This document shows, piece after piece, positions 34,085 through 42,779 of a stretch of 64,000 nucleotides of DNA. Origin of the DNA: Alistipes timonensis (GTDB taxonomy: Bacteria; Bacteroidota; Bacteroidia; Bacteroidales; Muribaculaceae). Numbering within the stretch: position 1 is the first letter of the stretch; every line of letters starts with the position of its first letter. The translations under genes and the position numbers were made by a program. The notes beneath the pieces were generated by a model. The model was not told where the DNA came from. It saw only the letters and a program-made list of their open reading frames with translations, and did no database searches. The stretch is from positions 809,153 through 873,152 of the forward strand of contig JAMPHO010000001.1 of the NCBI GenBank assembly GCA_023663385.1, read 5' to 3'.

Positions 34085-34933
34085 ATGAAGTCACGCGAAG
34101 AACTGATTGACGATCTTCTGACTCTCGCTTTCGCTGAAGATGTGGGCGACGGCGACGCAACCACCCTTTCCACCATCCCCGCCGACGAGATGGGCGCCCA
34201 GCGCCTGATTGTCAAGGAGGAGGGCATCCTCGGCGGTGTGGAGATCGCCCGCATGGTGTTCGAGAAATTCGACCCGTCGTTGAAAATGACCGTTATGATA
34301 CCCGACGGGAGCCATGTGAAGCCCGGCGATATCGCGTTCATCGTCGAGGGCCCGGTGCGCTCGCTGCTTCAGACCGAGCGCGTGATGCTCAACATCATGC
34401 AGCGTATGAGCGGTATCGCGACCGTCACGGCCCGTTATCAGGAACGTCTGGCCGGTACCAAGGCAAAAGTGATCGACACCCGCAAGACGACCCCGGGTAT
34501 GCGCGTTCTTGAAAAGGAAGCGGTGAAAATCGGCGGCGGTGGCAACCACCGTATGGGCCTCTACGATATGGTGCTTATCAAGGATAACCACATTGATTTC
34601 GCCGGTGGCATCCCCCAGGCCGTGGCCGCCGCGCGCAAATGGTGCGCTGACAACGGCAAGGACCTCAAAATCGAGGTCGAGGTGCGCGACACCGATGAAA
34701 TCAACCAGGCGCTCGCCCAGAATGTTGACCGCATCATGCTTGACAACTTCACCCCGGAGCGTACCGCAGAAGCGGTGAAACTCATCAACGGACGCACCGA
34801 AGTTGAATCGTCAGGCGGCATTACCCTGGAAACAATCCGCCCCTATGGAGAGGCCGGAGTCGACTTTATCTCTGTTGGCGCCCTCACCCACTCCGTCAAA
34901 GGTCTTGATATGAGCTTCAAGGCCGTAAAATAA
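34085..34933 (+). CDS. nadC: nicotinate-nucleotide pyrophosphorylase (carboxylating)
   Basis: A 282-residue quinolinate phosphoribosyltransferase of de novo NAD synthesis. Conserved pieces are GDGDATTLSTIP, ERVMLNIMQRMSGIATVT, DTRKTTPGMRVLEKEAVKIGGG with NHRMGLYDMVLIKDNH, IEVEVRD, MLDNFTPE and ESSGGI. It is followed by a strong bidirectional terminator shared with the convergent NMN amidohydrolase gene, so two NAD-pool enzymes are adjacent. nadA and nadB are not in the window. Confidence 0.97.
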   Translation: MKSREELIDDLLTLAFAEDVGDGDATTLSTIPADEMGAQRLIVKEEGILGGVEIARMVFEKFDPSLKMTVMIPDGSHVKPGDIAFIVEGPVRSLLQTERVMLNIMQRMSGIATVTARYQERLAGTKAKVIDTRKTTPGMRVLEKEAVKIGGGGNHRMGLYDMVLIKDNHIDFAGGIPQAVAAARKWCADNGKDLKIEVEVRDTDEINQALAQNVDRIMLDNFTPERTAEAVKLINGRTEVESSGGITLETIRPYGEAGVDFISVGALTHSVKGLDMSFKAVK

Positions 34934-34960
34934 CAATCTCAAAACTTGCCACACACATAC

Positions 34961-34996
34961 CAAACGGGCGCGCTGAACATTCAGCGCGCCCGTTTG
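34961..34996 (+). terminator. bidirectional terminator between nadC and pncC
   Basis: A perfect 16-base stem (34961-34976 with 34981-34996) with a 4-base loop lies between the convergent genes. Confidence 0.85.
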
Positions 34997-35032
34997 GCAT
35001 ATTATTACCGCTTGGATGGATTCAGGCAGCCT

Positions 35033-35491
35033 TCATATAAGCTCGGCCAGGCGGGAGATTGCTTTAGCTTTGGCGGCGGCTACGACTTCGGCTCGGCTGC
35101 CGGAAAAGTGATGCAGCTCAGTTACGACTCCTGTGGGAGTTTTCCAGGCCATCCATACGGTGCCGACGGGCTTTTGGGGTGTCCCTCCGCCGGGACCCGC
35201 TATGCCGGATGTGGCGACCGCGCAATCGGTGTGCAGAACCCGGCAAGCGCCCTCTACCATCTGGCGCACGGTCTGTTGCGACACGGCGCCGTGGATGCGC
35301 AATGTCTGGTCGGAAACGCCGAGTATATTCTCTTTGGCCTCGTTGGAGTAGGATACGATGCCGCCGAGAAAAACATCGGACGCGCCCGCTACAGACGTCA
35401 CCTCGGCGGCAATGGCTCCCCCTGTGCAACTTTCGGCGGTTGAAAGCGTTAGGCCCTGGCTGCGGAGTCGTGCAATAAGTTCCTCGGTCAT
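35033..35491 (-). CDS. pncC: nicotinamide-nucleotide amidohydrolase (CinA C-terminal type)
   Basis: A 152-residue stand-alone CinA C-terminal domain. It carries the [35 protein letters not shown] signature with the catalytic Ser/Lys region, and [20 protein letters not shown]. The family deamidates NMN to nicotinic acid mononucleotide, the product of NadC. The N-terminal MoCF-like half of full CinA is absent. It lies 42 bases downstream of tsaD on the same strand. Confidence 0.92.
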   Translation of the reverse strand: MTEELIARLRSQGLTLSTAESCTGGAIAAEVTSVAGASDVFLGGIVSYSNEAKENILGVSDQTLRIHGAVSQQTVRQMVEGACRVLHTDCAVATSGIAGPGGGTPQKPVGTVWMAWKTPTGVVTELHHFSGSRAEVVAAAKAKAISRLAELI

Positions 35492-35533
35492 GATTTAAGG
35501 TTTTAGTTATGATTCCTATGGGCTGCCGCGCGC

Positions 35534-36550
35534 TCAGAGAGACACACGGGCGTAGGGCGCCTCGGAGTATTGGCAGAACTGCTTGTCGAGATACTTGAAG
35601 TATCCCGCGATTGCCACCATCGCGGCGTTGTCGGTAGTGAAAGCCCGCTCGGGGATGAACGCCTCGATTCCCCGCTTCGCGCAATAGTCGGCCACGGCCT
35701 GACGCACCCCCGAGTTGGCCGAAACCCCGCCTCCGATGGCGATCGCGCGCACCCCCGTCCGCTTCACGGCCATGTCCAATTTCTCCATCAGTATATTAAT
35801 TATGGTGTGCTGGAGCGATGCGGCGAGATCGGCCTTGTGATTTTCGACGAAGTCGGGGTCGGTTTTAAGGTTGTCGCGGAGCGTGTACAGGAAGGAGGTT
35901 TTGAGCCCGCTGAAACTATAGTCGAGACCCGGAATGCGGGGCTTGGCGAATTTGAAGGCAGAGGGGTTGCCGACAGCCGAAAGACGGTCGATGTGCGGTC
36001 CCCCGGGGTAAGGGAGCCCCATAACCTTCGCGCATTTGTCGAAAGCCTCACCCGCGGCGTCGTCGATAGTCTGGCCGAGTATCTCCATATCGTTGTAGCT
36101 TCTCACGAGCACGATTTGGGAGTTGCCGCCCGACACGAGAAGGCAAATGAATGGAAATTCGGGCACGCGGTCACCGGCTTCCTTCCTAACGAAGTGGCTC
36201 AGCACATGGCCGTGGAGATGGTTGACATCCACGATGGGCACGCGAAGCCCAAGCGAAAGACCCTTGGCGAACGAGGTACCGACGAGCAGCGAGCCGAGCA
36301 GTCCGGGACCTCGGGTGAAGGCGATGGCCGAGAGGTCCCCCTTGGAGATTCCCGCGCGGCGTATCGCCGCGTCGACAACCGGCACGATGTTCTGCTGGTG
36401 CGCCCGCGACGCGAGCTCCGGCACCACCCCTCCGTATTCCTCGTGAACGCTCTGCGAGGCGATGACATTGGAAAGCAGTATGCCGTCGCGGATAACGGCG
36501 GCCGAGGTATCGTCGCATGACGATTCTATACCTAATATAGTGACGCTCAT
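35534..36550 (-). CDS. tsaD: tRNA N6-adenosine threonylcarbamoyltransferase
   Basis: A 338-residue enzyme that makes t6A37 in ANN-decoding tRNAs. The start is the ATG at 36550 (MSVTILGIESSCDDTS); an upstream ATG adds six odd residues. The metal ligands are in VNHLHGH, and the GVVPELASRAH, GPGLLGSLLVG, VSGGNSQIV and AIGGGVSANSGVR motifs are present. A good promoter lies just upstream. Confidence 0.97.
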   Translation of the reverse strand: MSVTILGIESSCDDTSAAVIRDGILLSNVIASQSVHEEYGGVVPELASRAHQQNIVPVVDAAIRRAGISKGDLSAIAFTRGPGLLGSLLVGTSFAKGLSLGLRVPIVDVNHLHGHVLSHFVRKEAGDRVPEFPFICLLVSGGNSQIVLVRSYNDMEILGQTIDDAAGEAFDKCAKVMGLPYPGGPHIDRLSAVGNPSAFKFAKPRIPGLDYSFSGLKTSFLYTLRDNLKTDPDFVENHKADLAASLQHTIINILMEKLDMAVKRTGVRAIAIGGGVSANSGVRQAVADYCAKRGIEAFIPERAFTTDNAAMVAIAGYFKYLDKQFCQYSEAPYARVSL

Positions 36551-36581
36551 AAATCGGAATGCAATCAAACTTATTTAAAGA

Positions 36582-36611
36582 CAAAATTACTAAAATCCCG
36601 CGATATGACAA
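36582..36611 (-). promoter_or_regulatory. promoter of tsaD
   Basis: On the minus strand TTG (36611-36609), a 19-base spacer and TAATTTTG (36589-36582) lie 32 bases before the tsaD ATG. No equally clear promoter was found for frc in the rest of this gap. Confidence 0.6.
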
Positions 36612-36795
36612 TCGGGGACTTTTCGCGATTTTAAGTTTTTTTGGCTCAAAACCAGCGACCGCCGCTGATATGGGCGATAAACATTATTTCAGTTGGCTTT
36701 GTTCTAATATCAGAAAATCGAAATAATTAATCCAAAGCCGCCAGGAGTAACGATCATTAACGCGCTCGGTGGCGAATAACTAACAACAACTGACT

Positions 36796-38091
36796 ATGAA
36801 CACCGCTCCATTACAAGGAATCAAGGTAATCGACTTCACTGAGGTACAATCGGGTCCCTCCTGCACGCAGATGCTGGCGTGGATGGGCGCCGAGGTTATA
36901 AAAATCGAGCGTCCCGGCGTGGGCGACGCCACCCGAAAGGAACTGCAGTTCGACCCTGACTGTCCGAGCTACTACTTCCTCCAGCTTAACTCCGACAAGA
37001 AATCGCTGGCGCTCGACGCCAAGACCCCCGACGGCAAGGCCATCCTTACCAACCTGATCAAGACCGCCGACGTGTTTGTCGAGAACCTCCACCCCGGCGC
37101 CATGGATAAGCTCGGCTTCAGCTGGGACGAGGTTCACAAGCTGAACCCTAAGTGCATCTACGCCACTATCAAGGGTTTCCCCCTCTCGTCGAAATTCAAG
37201 GATCTGAAAGCCTATGAGCCTATCGCGCAGGTGACGGCCGCGGCCGCCTCCACAACAGGCTGGTGGTCGGGTCCTGACAACGTGCCTACCCAGTCGGGCG
37301 CCGCCCTTGGCGACTCCAACACAGGTATGCACTGCCTTATCGGCATCCTTACCGCTCTGCTCCAGCGCGAAAAGACCGGCGAAGGCTGCTTCGTCTATCA
37401 GTCGATGCACAACGCCTGCCTTAACCTCTGTCGTATCAAGACCCGCGACCAGCTCACGCTCGACCGCATCGGCTACCTCACGCAGTTCCCGCAGTACCCC
37501 GACCAGAAATTCGGCGACTTCGTTCCCCGAAGCGGCAACACCGAGGGTAGCGGCGTGCTCGGCTGGACTTACAAGTGCAAAGGATGGGAGACCGACCCGA
37601 ACGCTTATGTATATGTGATTCTCCAGCGCGGCGCCAAGGACTTCGAACTCGCATGCAAGGCTCTCGGTTTCGAGGACTGGCTTACCAACCCCGACTTCAA
37701 CACCGCCGATGCCCGCGACCGCCACAAGGACGAAATCATCAAGCGTATCGAGGCGTTCACCATCGACAAGGATAAGTTCGAAGTGACCGATCTGCTCTCC
37801 AAAGCCGGAGTCCCCGTTGGCCCGGTACTGAACACCAAGGAGATTATGACCGACGAGACCCTGTACGACGGCAACACCCTCGTGAAGATCAACCAGGGCG
37901 GCAAGGTCGGCGAGTTCGTAACCGTCGGTGTCCCCTTCACCCTTTCGAACTACCAGCCTACCTACGGCCCGTGTCCTACCCTCGGCGGCGACACCGAGGA
38001 GGTGCTGAAGTCCTACGGCTACACCGACGAGCAGATCGCCGAGTTCGCCAAGAACGGCACTACAGCTCCGATGCCAAAGCCACAGGCTTAA
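36796..38091 (+). CDS. frc: formyl-CoA:oxalate CoA-transferase
   Basis: A 431-residue class III (CaiB/BaiF) CoA-transferase. The N-terminus GIKVIDFTEVQSGPSCTQMLAWMGAEVIKIERPGVGD is nearly the Frc archetype. The catalytic Asp is in SGAALGDSNTGMH, and the glycine loop lies in the FVPRSGNTEG region. The enzyme moves CoA from formyl-CoA to oxalate. Pairing with oxc 156 bases downstream makes the Frc assignment secure against other CaiB relatives. Confidence 0.95.
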   Translation: MNTAPLQGIKVIDFTEVQSGPSCTQMLAWMGAEVIKIERPGVGDATRKELQFDPDCPSYYFLQLNSDKKSLALDAKTPDGKAILTNLIKTADVFVENLHPGAMDKLGFSWDEVHKLNPKCIYATIKGFPLSSKFKDLKAYEPIAQVTAAAASTTGWWSGPDNVPTQSGAALGDSNTGMHCLIGILTALLQREKTGEGCFVYQSMHNACLNLCRIKTRDQLTLDRIGYLTQFPQYPDQKFGDFVPRSGNTEGSGVLGWTYKCKGWETDPNAYVYVILQRGAKDFELACKALGFEDWLTNPDFNTADARDRHKDEIIKRIEAFTIDKDKFEVTDLLSKAGVPVGPVLNTKEIMTDETLYDGNTLVKINQGGKVGEFVTVGVPFTLSNYQPTYGPCPTLGGDTEEVLKSYGYTDEQIAEFAKNGTTAPMPKPQA

Positions 38092-38144
38092 CTTCGAAAG
38101 CGATTTAAGATAACATAACAGATAACAATATGTAACGAAACCAT

Positions 38145-38232
38145 AGTTTTTAGTTGTTAGGGGTTTTTAGCTGCCGGACGCGTAAGCGTCGCTTATACGG
38201 CGCTGACAACATCCGGCAACTAAAAACTTTTT
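38145..38232 (+). promoter_or_regulatory. attenuator-like structure between frc and oxc
   Basis: Two pairings compete for one segment. Arm 38164-38178 pairs with 38212-38226 (15 bases, one mismatch) and is followed by a T run, as in an intrinsic terminator. Arm 38145-38156 pairs perfectly over 12 bases with 38217-38228, which would break that terminator. A short inner hairpin lies near 38183-38195. Mutually exclusive stems ahead of oxc suggest attenuation or riboswitch-like control; no ligand is identified. Confidence 0.5.
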
Positions 38233-38247
38233 TAATACACTAAAAAC

Positions 38248-40002
38248 ATGGATAATACAACAAAAACTCCGGCCACTGGATGCGGATGCAAACCCGCCAC
38301 CGAACCTAAATTTCCCGATCAGGTTACCGGTATGTACATCCTGGCGCAGGCCCTGAAAAAGGTCGGCATCGACACTATGTACGGCCTTGTGGGAATCCCG
38401 GTTACCGAGGCCGCCTATATAGCCCAGGGACAGGGCATTCGTTTTGTGGGCTTCCGCCACGAGCAGCAGGCGGGTATGGCAGCAGCCACCCACGGATACC
38501 TCACTGGCAAGCCCGGCGTGCTGATGACCGTATCCTCGCTCGGCTTTATGAATGGTCTGACCGCCACGGCCAACGCCACCGTCAACTGCTACCCGATGAT
38601 TCAGATTTCGGGTTCCTCGGAACGCGAGCCCATCGACCTTAACCAGGGTAACTACGAGGCGCTCGACCAGTATAGCGTGGCTAAGACCGTGGCTAAGGCC
38701 GCGTACCGCGTCAACTGCGCCGAGGACATTCCTATCGCCGTGGTTCGAGCCTACCGCTCGGCCATTTCCGGACGTCCCGGCGGCGTTTACCTCGATATTA
38801 CCGCCCCCTGCCTCGGACAGATTGTCGATCACGATGTGGCCGAGAAACTGCTCTTCGCGCCGGTTGATCCCGAGCCCGCGATGATACCTTCGCCCGAGTC
38901 GATCGACCGAGCCATGAAGCTTATCGCCTCAGCCAAAAAGCCGGCCTTCCTGCTCGGCAAGGGCGCCGCGTTCGCCCAGGTAGAGGATCTGGTGAAACAG
39001 TTGGTCGAGAAAACCGGCATACCTTATTACCCGATGTCGATGGCCAAGGGGCTTCTGCCCGACAACCATCCCCTGAGCGCACTTTCCTGCCGCTCGACTA
39101 TCATGGAAGAGGCCGACGTAGTGGTGCTGGTAGGCGCCCGCCTGAACTGGCTGCTCAGCCGCGGCCGCGGCAAGTGGAGCCCTGACACTAAGTTCGTGCA
39201 GCTCGACATTGACCCCGTAGAGATGGATTGCAACCGCCCGATCGCGGCTCCCGTGGTGGGCGACCTCCGCAGCTCGCTTGAAGCGATGATCGCCAAGCTG
39301 CCCGACTACAAGATGCATATGGATGCCGCGTGGGTTCCCGGTCTGCAGGCGCAGACCAAGGAGAAGAACGCCAAGTTTGCCGAGCGTCTCGCCGCCAAGA
39401 CAGTGCCTATGACTCACTGGAGCGCGCTCAGTGCCGCCAAACCCATCATCGAGGCCAACCCCGATGTTATCCTCGTCAACGAGGGCGCCAACACGCTTGA
39501 CGACACCCGCGACGCTATCGATATGTCGCTCCCGCGCCACCGCGTTGACTGCGCTACCTGGGCAATCATGGGTATGGGTATGGGCTCCGCCATCGGTGCC
39601 GCTGTCGCTACCGGCAAGAGCGTTGTCGCTATCGAGGGTGACTCGGCCTTCGGGTTCTCCGGGATGGACTTCTCGACAATCTGCCGCTACAAGCTCCCAG
39701 TGACCGTGTGCATCTTCAACAACGGCGGTATCTACAATGGTGTCGGCAAGCCGCTTGACAACACCACCGATCCCGCCCCCACCACGCTCGATGTCAACGC
39801 CCGCTACGACAAGTTGGCTGAGGCATTCGGTGCCAAGGCATACTATGTGACCACTCCCGACGAGTTCTCCCAGGCCCTTAAGGAGGCCATCGCGTCGAAG
39901 GCTCCGGCGCTGATTGACGTGCAGCTTGCCGCCGATTCCGGCAAGGAGAGCGGCCATATCGGCTTCCTCAACCCCGCCAGCCTGATCCCCGTGACTGTCT
40001 GA
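38248..40002 (+). CDS. oxc: oxalyl-CoA decarboxylase
   Basis: A 584-residue thiamine-diphosphate enzyme that converts oxalyl-CoA to formyl-CoA and CO2. The N-terminal domain has GLVGIPVTEAAYIAQ, GFRHEQQAGMAAA with the cofactor-activating Glu, and SSEREPIDLNQGNYEALDQ. The C-terminal domain has the ThDP/Mg site GDSAFGFSGMDFSTICRY and CIFNNGGIYNG. The first 20 residues are a Cys/Thr-rich tail (TGCGCK) not typical of the Oxalobacter enzyme. It works in a cycle with Frc. Confidence 0.96.
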   Translation: MDNTTKTPATGCGCKPATEPKFPDQVTGMYILAQALKKVGIDTMYGLVGIPVTEAAYIAQGQGIRFVGFRHEQQAGMAAATHGYLTGKPGVLMTVSSLGFMNGLTATANATVNCYPMIQISGSSEREPIDLNQGNYEALDQYSVAKTVAKAAYRVNCAEDIPIAVVRAYRSAISGRPGGVYLDITAPCLGQIVDHDVAEKLLFAPVDPEPAMIPSPESIDRAMKLIASAKKPAFLLGKGAAFAQVEDLVKQLVEKTGIPYYPMSMAKGLLPDNHPLSALSCRSTIMEEADVVVLVGARLNWLLSRGRGKWSPDTKFVQLDIDPVEMDCNRPIAAPVVGDLRSSLEAMIAKLPDYKMHMDAAWVPGLQAQTKEKNAKFAERLAAKTVPMTHWSALSAAKPIIEANPDVILVNEGANTLDDTRDAIDMSLPRHRVDCATWAIMGMGMGSAIGAAVATGKSVVAIEGDSAFGFSGMDFSTICRYKLPVTVCIFNNGGIYNGVGKPLDNTTDPAPTTLDVNARYDKLAEAFGAKAYYVTTPDEFSQALKEAIASKAPALIDVQLAADSGKESGHIGFLNPASLIPVTV

Positions 40003-40032
40003 CCTTTTGACTTCAACTATTTTATTCACCTG

Positions 40033-40063
40033 CGGGAGCGGGCGCGATAACCGTCCGCTCCCG
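40033..40063 (+). terminator. hairpin between oxc and the AEC transporter gene
   Basis: A 9-base GC-rich stem (40033-40041 with 40055-40063) lies 30 bases after the oxc stop. There is no T run after it. It could partly terminate or stabilise the frc-oxc message ahead of the transporter gene. Confidence 0.45.
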
Positions 40064-40080
40064 TATAATTCCCCTACGTT

Positions 40081-41067
40081 ATGAATAACATATCGCACAT
40101 CCTCATCTACGCGATAGTTCCTATCATCGTGGTTATGCTCGCCGGATACATCTCCGGCAAAAAGGGGATATTCACCGGCGATAACGCCAAGTCGTTCAAC
40201 AAGGTAGTGCTCGACTACGCTTTGCCCGCCGCTCTGTTTGTCTCAATCGCCGACGCCGACCGCGCGATGCTCGTAAAGGACATCAAGCTGTCGTTGATCT
40301 CGCTGGTGGTGATTATGGTCTGCTTTATGCTGGTGTACTACATTTACACCTACTGCTTCAAGAAGAACACAGCCGCCGATGGTGCCATAATGGCGTTGGT
40401 ATGCGGTTCGCCGACTATCGGCTTCCTCGGATTCGCCGTGCTGGAGCCTATTTTCGGCACCACCCCTTACGTCGCCCTCGTTGTGGCTATCGTGGGTATT
40501 GTGGTAAACGCCGTAGGTATCCCTGTCGGACTGTCGCTGCTTAACTCAGCCAATGAGAAACTGAAACCACTACCCGCCGGAGCCAAGAAGCCGAGCGCCT
40601 GGAAGCCTGTGATCCACGCCCTTGAGCAGCCTGTGGCCTGGGCACCTATCCTGGCCGTGATCTGGGTAGTATGTGGCATACCCTGGCCTAAATGGGCCAG
40701 CCCGTCGTTCGACCTTATCAAAGGTGCCAACGCCTCTATGGCCGTATTCGCCGCGGGTATCACCCTTTCGGCGGTTAAAGTCAAGGTCGACTGGCAGGGT
40801 GTGCTCGGTTGCATACTCAAGCTCATAGTGATGCCGGCGATGCTTCTTATTGCCGGACTGATATTCAAGATGGACCCGATGAACCTGAAGATGCTCGTTG
40901 TGGCCGGCGCTCTTCCCCCTGCCTTCTCCGGCATCATCATCGCCAGCCAGTACGACACCTATGTGGCCGAGTCAACCTCCTCGCTGGCACTTAACGTGGT
41001 GCTCTTCGTAGCCTTCTGCCCGCTGTGGATATGGGTTACCGACATATGCTGCGCGCACTTCCTGTAA
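40081..41067 (+). CDS. AEC family transporter, putative oxalate/formate carrier
   Basis: A 328-residue membrane protein with about ten helices in two inverted sets of five, the auxin efflux carrier (AEC) layout. It begins ILIYAIVPIIVVMLAGYISGKKGIF and contains the broken-helix region FNKVVLDYALPAALF. AEC relatives move malate, malonate and other dicarboxylates. Placed directly after frc-oxc it probably brings in oxalate or exchanges it for formate, in place of the OxlT antiporter of Oxalobacter. Substrate is inferred from context only. Confidence 0.85.
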   Translation: MNNISHILIYAIVPIIVVMLAGYISGKKGIFTGDNAKSFNKVVLDYALPAALFVSIADADRAMLVKDIKLSLISLVVIMVCFMLVYYIYTYCFKKNTAADGAIMALVCGSPTIGFLGFAVLEPIFGTTPYVALVVAIVGIVVNAVGIPVGLSLLNSANEKLKPLPAGAKKPSAWKPVIHALEQPVAWAPILAVIWVVCGIPWPKWASPSFDLIKGANASMAVFAAGITLSAVKVKVDWQGVLGCILKLIVMPAMLLIAGLIFKMDPMNLKMLVVAGALPPAFSGIIIASQYDTYVAESTSSLALNVVLFVAFCPLWIWVTDICCAHFL

Positions 41068-41197
41068 AGGCATGCGTTAAACGGTTCATCACACGATTTG
41101 ACGTTTTTTCCGAAAGAACAGCAAACCGTTGACGCGTTTCGGATGTTTTACATTCGAGAATAAAACAGAAGAAACAACAACCAAACAACTAAACGTT

Positions 41198-41524
41198 ATG
41201 AATACCAACCAGAACATAGCCCAGGCAGCGGCAGCCGTTTCGAAGGATGCCGCGCAGGTGAGCGCCACCGCGGCACGCGTGGCAGCCGAAGAGGAAGCCA
41301 AGGACATCAAATCCCAGGCAGCTGACAAAATCAGCGACATCAAGGACGCCGCTGCCGATAAGATCGCCGACCTCAAGGAGGCAGCCGCCGACAAGATCGC
41401 CGATCTGAAAGAAGCCGCTACCGCCAAGGGCGGAGTGCTCGACAACGTGAAGGAATTCGCCGCCAACGCGCTCGACAAGGGTGCCGACGTGGCCAAGAAT
41501 CTCGCCGACAAGCTCCATTCCTGA
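41198..41524 (+). CDS. LEA-like / YtxH-like repeat protein
   Basis: A 108-residue Ala-, Lys- and Asp-rich protein, started at ATG 41198; the upstream extension is unlikely. It has three tandem 11-residue repeats at residues 40-50, 51-61 and 62-72 of the form AAADKIADLKE. This is the 11-mer amphipathic-helix pattern of group 3 LEA proteins and of bacterial apolipoprotein-like stress proteins. There are no Cys or Trp residues and no signal peptide. A role in desiccation or osmotic stress is known for such proteins but not shown here. A strong terminator follows. Confidence 0.7.
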   Translation: MNTNQNIAQAAAAVSKDAAQVSATAARVAAEEEAKDIKSQAADKISDIKDAAADKIADLKEAAADKIADLKEAATAKGGVLDNVKEFAANALDKGADVAKNLADKLHS

Positions 41525-41550
41525 ACACTTATCCAACACCTATATGACCT

Positions 41551-41590
41551 ATCCCCCGCCCTCCCTTTTCGGAAAGCGGGGGATGGTTTT
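41551..41590 (+). terminator. terminator after the LEA-like gene
   Basis: A perfect 9-base stem (41551-41559 with 41576-41584) is followed by GGTTTT, 27 bases past the stop codon. Confidence 0.75.
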
Positions 41591-41593
41591 GAT

Positions 41594-41624
41594 TTTGATG
41601 AATGAATGGAATTTGTTAATTTTG
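41594..41624 (+). promoter_or_regulatory. promoter of the Yip1-like / smpB unit
   Basis: TTTG (41594-41597), a 19-base spacer and TAATTTTG (41617-41624) give a full consensus. The ATG at 41606 lies inside this promoter and therefore cannot start the next protein. Confidence 0.7.
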
Positions 41625-41704
41625 CATCCTGTTTGCGCCGGAAGCGCCGAGTAGGAACTACCATCGCGCTCGCCTTCCGGGAATTTATTTGTAAATCACG
41701 ACAA

Positions 41705-42259
41705 TTGCTCAGATTTCTTCGACAGATACTTCAACTGGTGCTCCGACCCGCCAACGGCTGGGAGGATATAGCCGCCGACCTCGGGGCCGAGCCCGGGGAG
41801 GCTGAACGTGTCTACCGCGCTGACTTCCTCCCCCTGATTTCGCTCTGTTCGGCGTCAGCCCTGGTAAGGATTCTTTATGGCGCTGACTTTCTCGGCGCGT
41901 TCTGCCAGGGGCTCGTGATGTTTGTGGCGCTGTTCCTGAGCTATTACATCGCGTGCTGGGTTCTCGCGTCATGGATGCCCGGCATAGCGGGAAGCGGCTC
42001 CGGCGATTCGAGGCGTTACCAGCTGATGGTCATGTACACCCTGGCCATCATAGCGCTCGTGGGGCTGCTTGTCAATGTCGTCAAAGTGAGGATGGCGATT
42101 CTCTCGTTCCTTCCCCTGTACACCGTTTTCGTGTTATGGAAAGGGTGTCGATTCGCCGGGGTGCCCCAGCAGAAGGAGGGGCTGTTCATGCTTTTGTCGA
42201 CAGCCTGCGTTCTCGGCAGTTTCTACGGGTTGTCGTTTGTATTCAATAGTCTTATCTAA
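41705..42259 (+). CDS. Yip1-family-like membrane protein
   Basis: About 184 residues if started at the TTG at 41705. The open frame reaches back to an ATG at 41606, but a full promoter overlaps that ATG, so the real start is downstream; TTG 41633 is another option. After a short amphipathic N-terminus and the PANGWEDIAAD motif common in Yip1-like Bacteroidetes proteins, five hydrophobic helices follow. Function is unknown. It is 15 bases upstream of smpB. Confidence 0.7.
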   Translation: MLRFLRQILQLVLRPANGWEDIAADLGAEPGEAERVYRADFLPLISLCSASALVRILYGADFLGAFCQGLVMFVALFLSYYIACWVLASWMPGIAGSGSGDSRRYQLMVMYTLAIIALVGLLVNVVKVRMAILSFLPLYTVFVLWKGCRFAGVPQQKEGLFMLLSTACVLGSFYGLSFVFNSLI

Positions 42260-42274
42260 AGCTCCGTCACACCT

Positions 42275-42745
42275 ATGGCAGCAAAAATGAAATTCAAGGA
42301 GGTCAACATAAAGAATCGGAGGGCTACTTTCGACTACGCCATTTCCGACACCTTCACCGCCGGCCTGGTGCTGACCGGGACGGAAATCAAGTCGATACGC
42401 CAAGGCAAAGCCTCGCTTGCCGACACTTTCTGCTACGTCAACAATGGGGAAGTGTGGGTCAAGAACATGTACATTGCCGAATACTTCTACGGCACTTACA
42501 ACAACCACACCGAACGCCGCGACCGCAAGCTTCTGCTTAACCGCAAGGAGATCCGCGAGCTGGAGAAGAACGGCAAAGAGGCCGGATTCACCATCGTGCC
42601 CCTGCGACTCTTCATTAGCGACCGCGGTTACGCCAAACTCGTCATCGGTATCGCGAGGGGCAAGAAAGAGTACGACAAGCGCCAAAGCATACGCGAGCGC
42701 GACGACAAACGCGCCCTCGCCCGCGTAATGATGAAGGCGCGCTGA
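42275..42745 (+). CDS. smpB: SsrA-binding protein SmpB
   Basis: A 156-residue tmRNA partner for rescuing stalled ribosomes. Conserved stretches are [40 protein letters not shown] and KLLLNRKEI, with the basic tail [17 protein letters not shown]. The stop codon lies inside a terminator-like hairpin. The tmRNA gene is not in the window. Confidence 0.97.
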   Translation: MAAKMKFKEVNIKNRRATFDYAISDTFTAGLVLTGTEIKSIRQGKASLADTFCYVNNGEVWVKNMYIAEYFYGTYNNHTERRDRKLLLNRKEIRELEKNGKEAGFTIVPLRLFISDRGYAKLVIGIARGKKEYDKRQSIRERDDKRALARVMMKAR

Positions 42746-42757
42746 GGAGCGCGCCTT
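42734..42757 (+). terminator. hairpin overlapping the smpB stop codon
   Basis: A perfect 10-base stem (42734-42743 with 42748-42757) with a GAGG loop encloses the smpB stop codon. There is no T run. It lies between the convergent smpB and lptB genes. Confidence 0.5.
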
Positions 42758-42779
42758 GTTCAGGACAATTTTTGGGGTT

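Noticed and set aside
41606..41704. ATG 41606 as the start of the Yip1-like protein
   Set aside because: A consensus promoter with ideal spacing overlaps this codon, so the transcript would begin after it.
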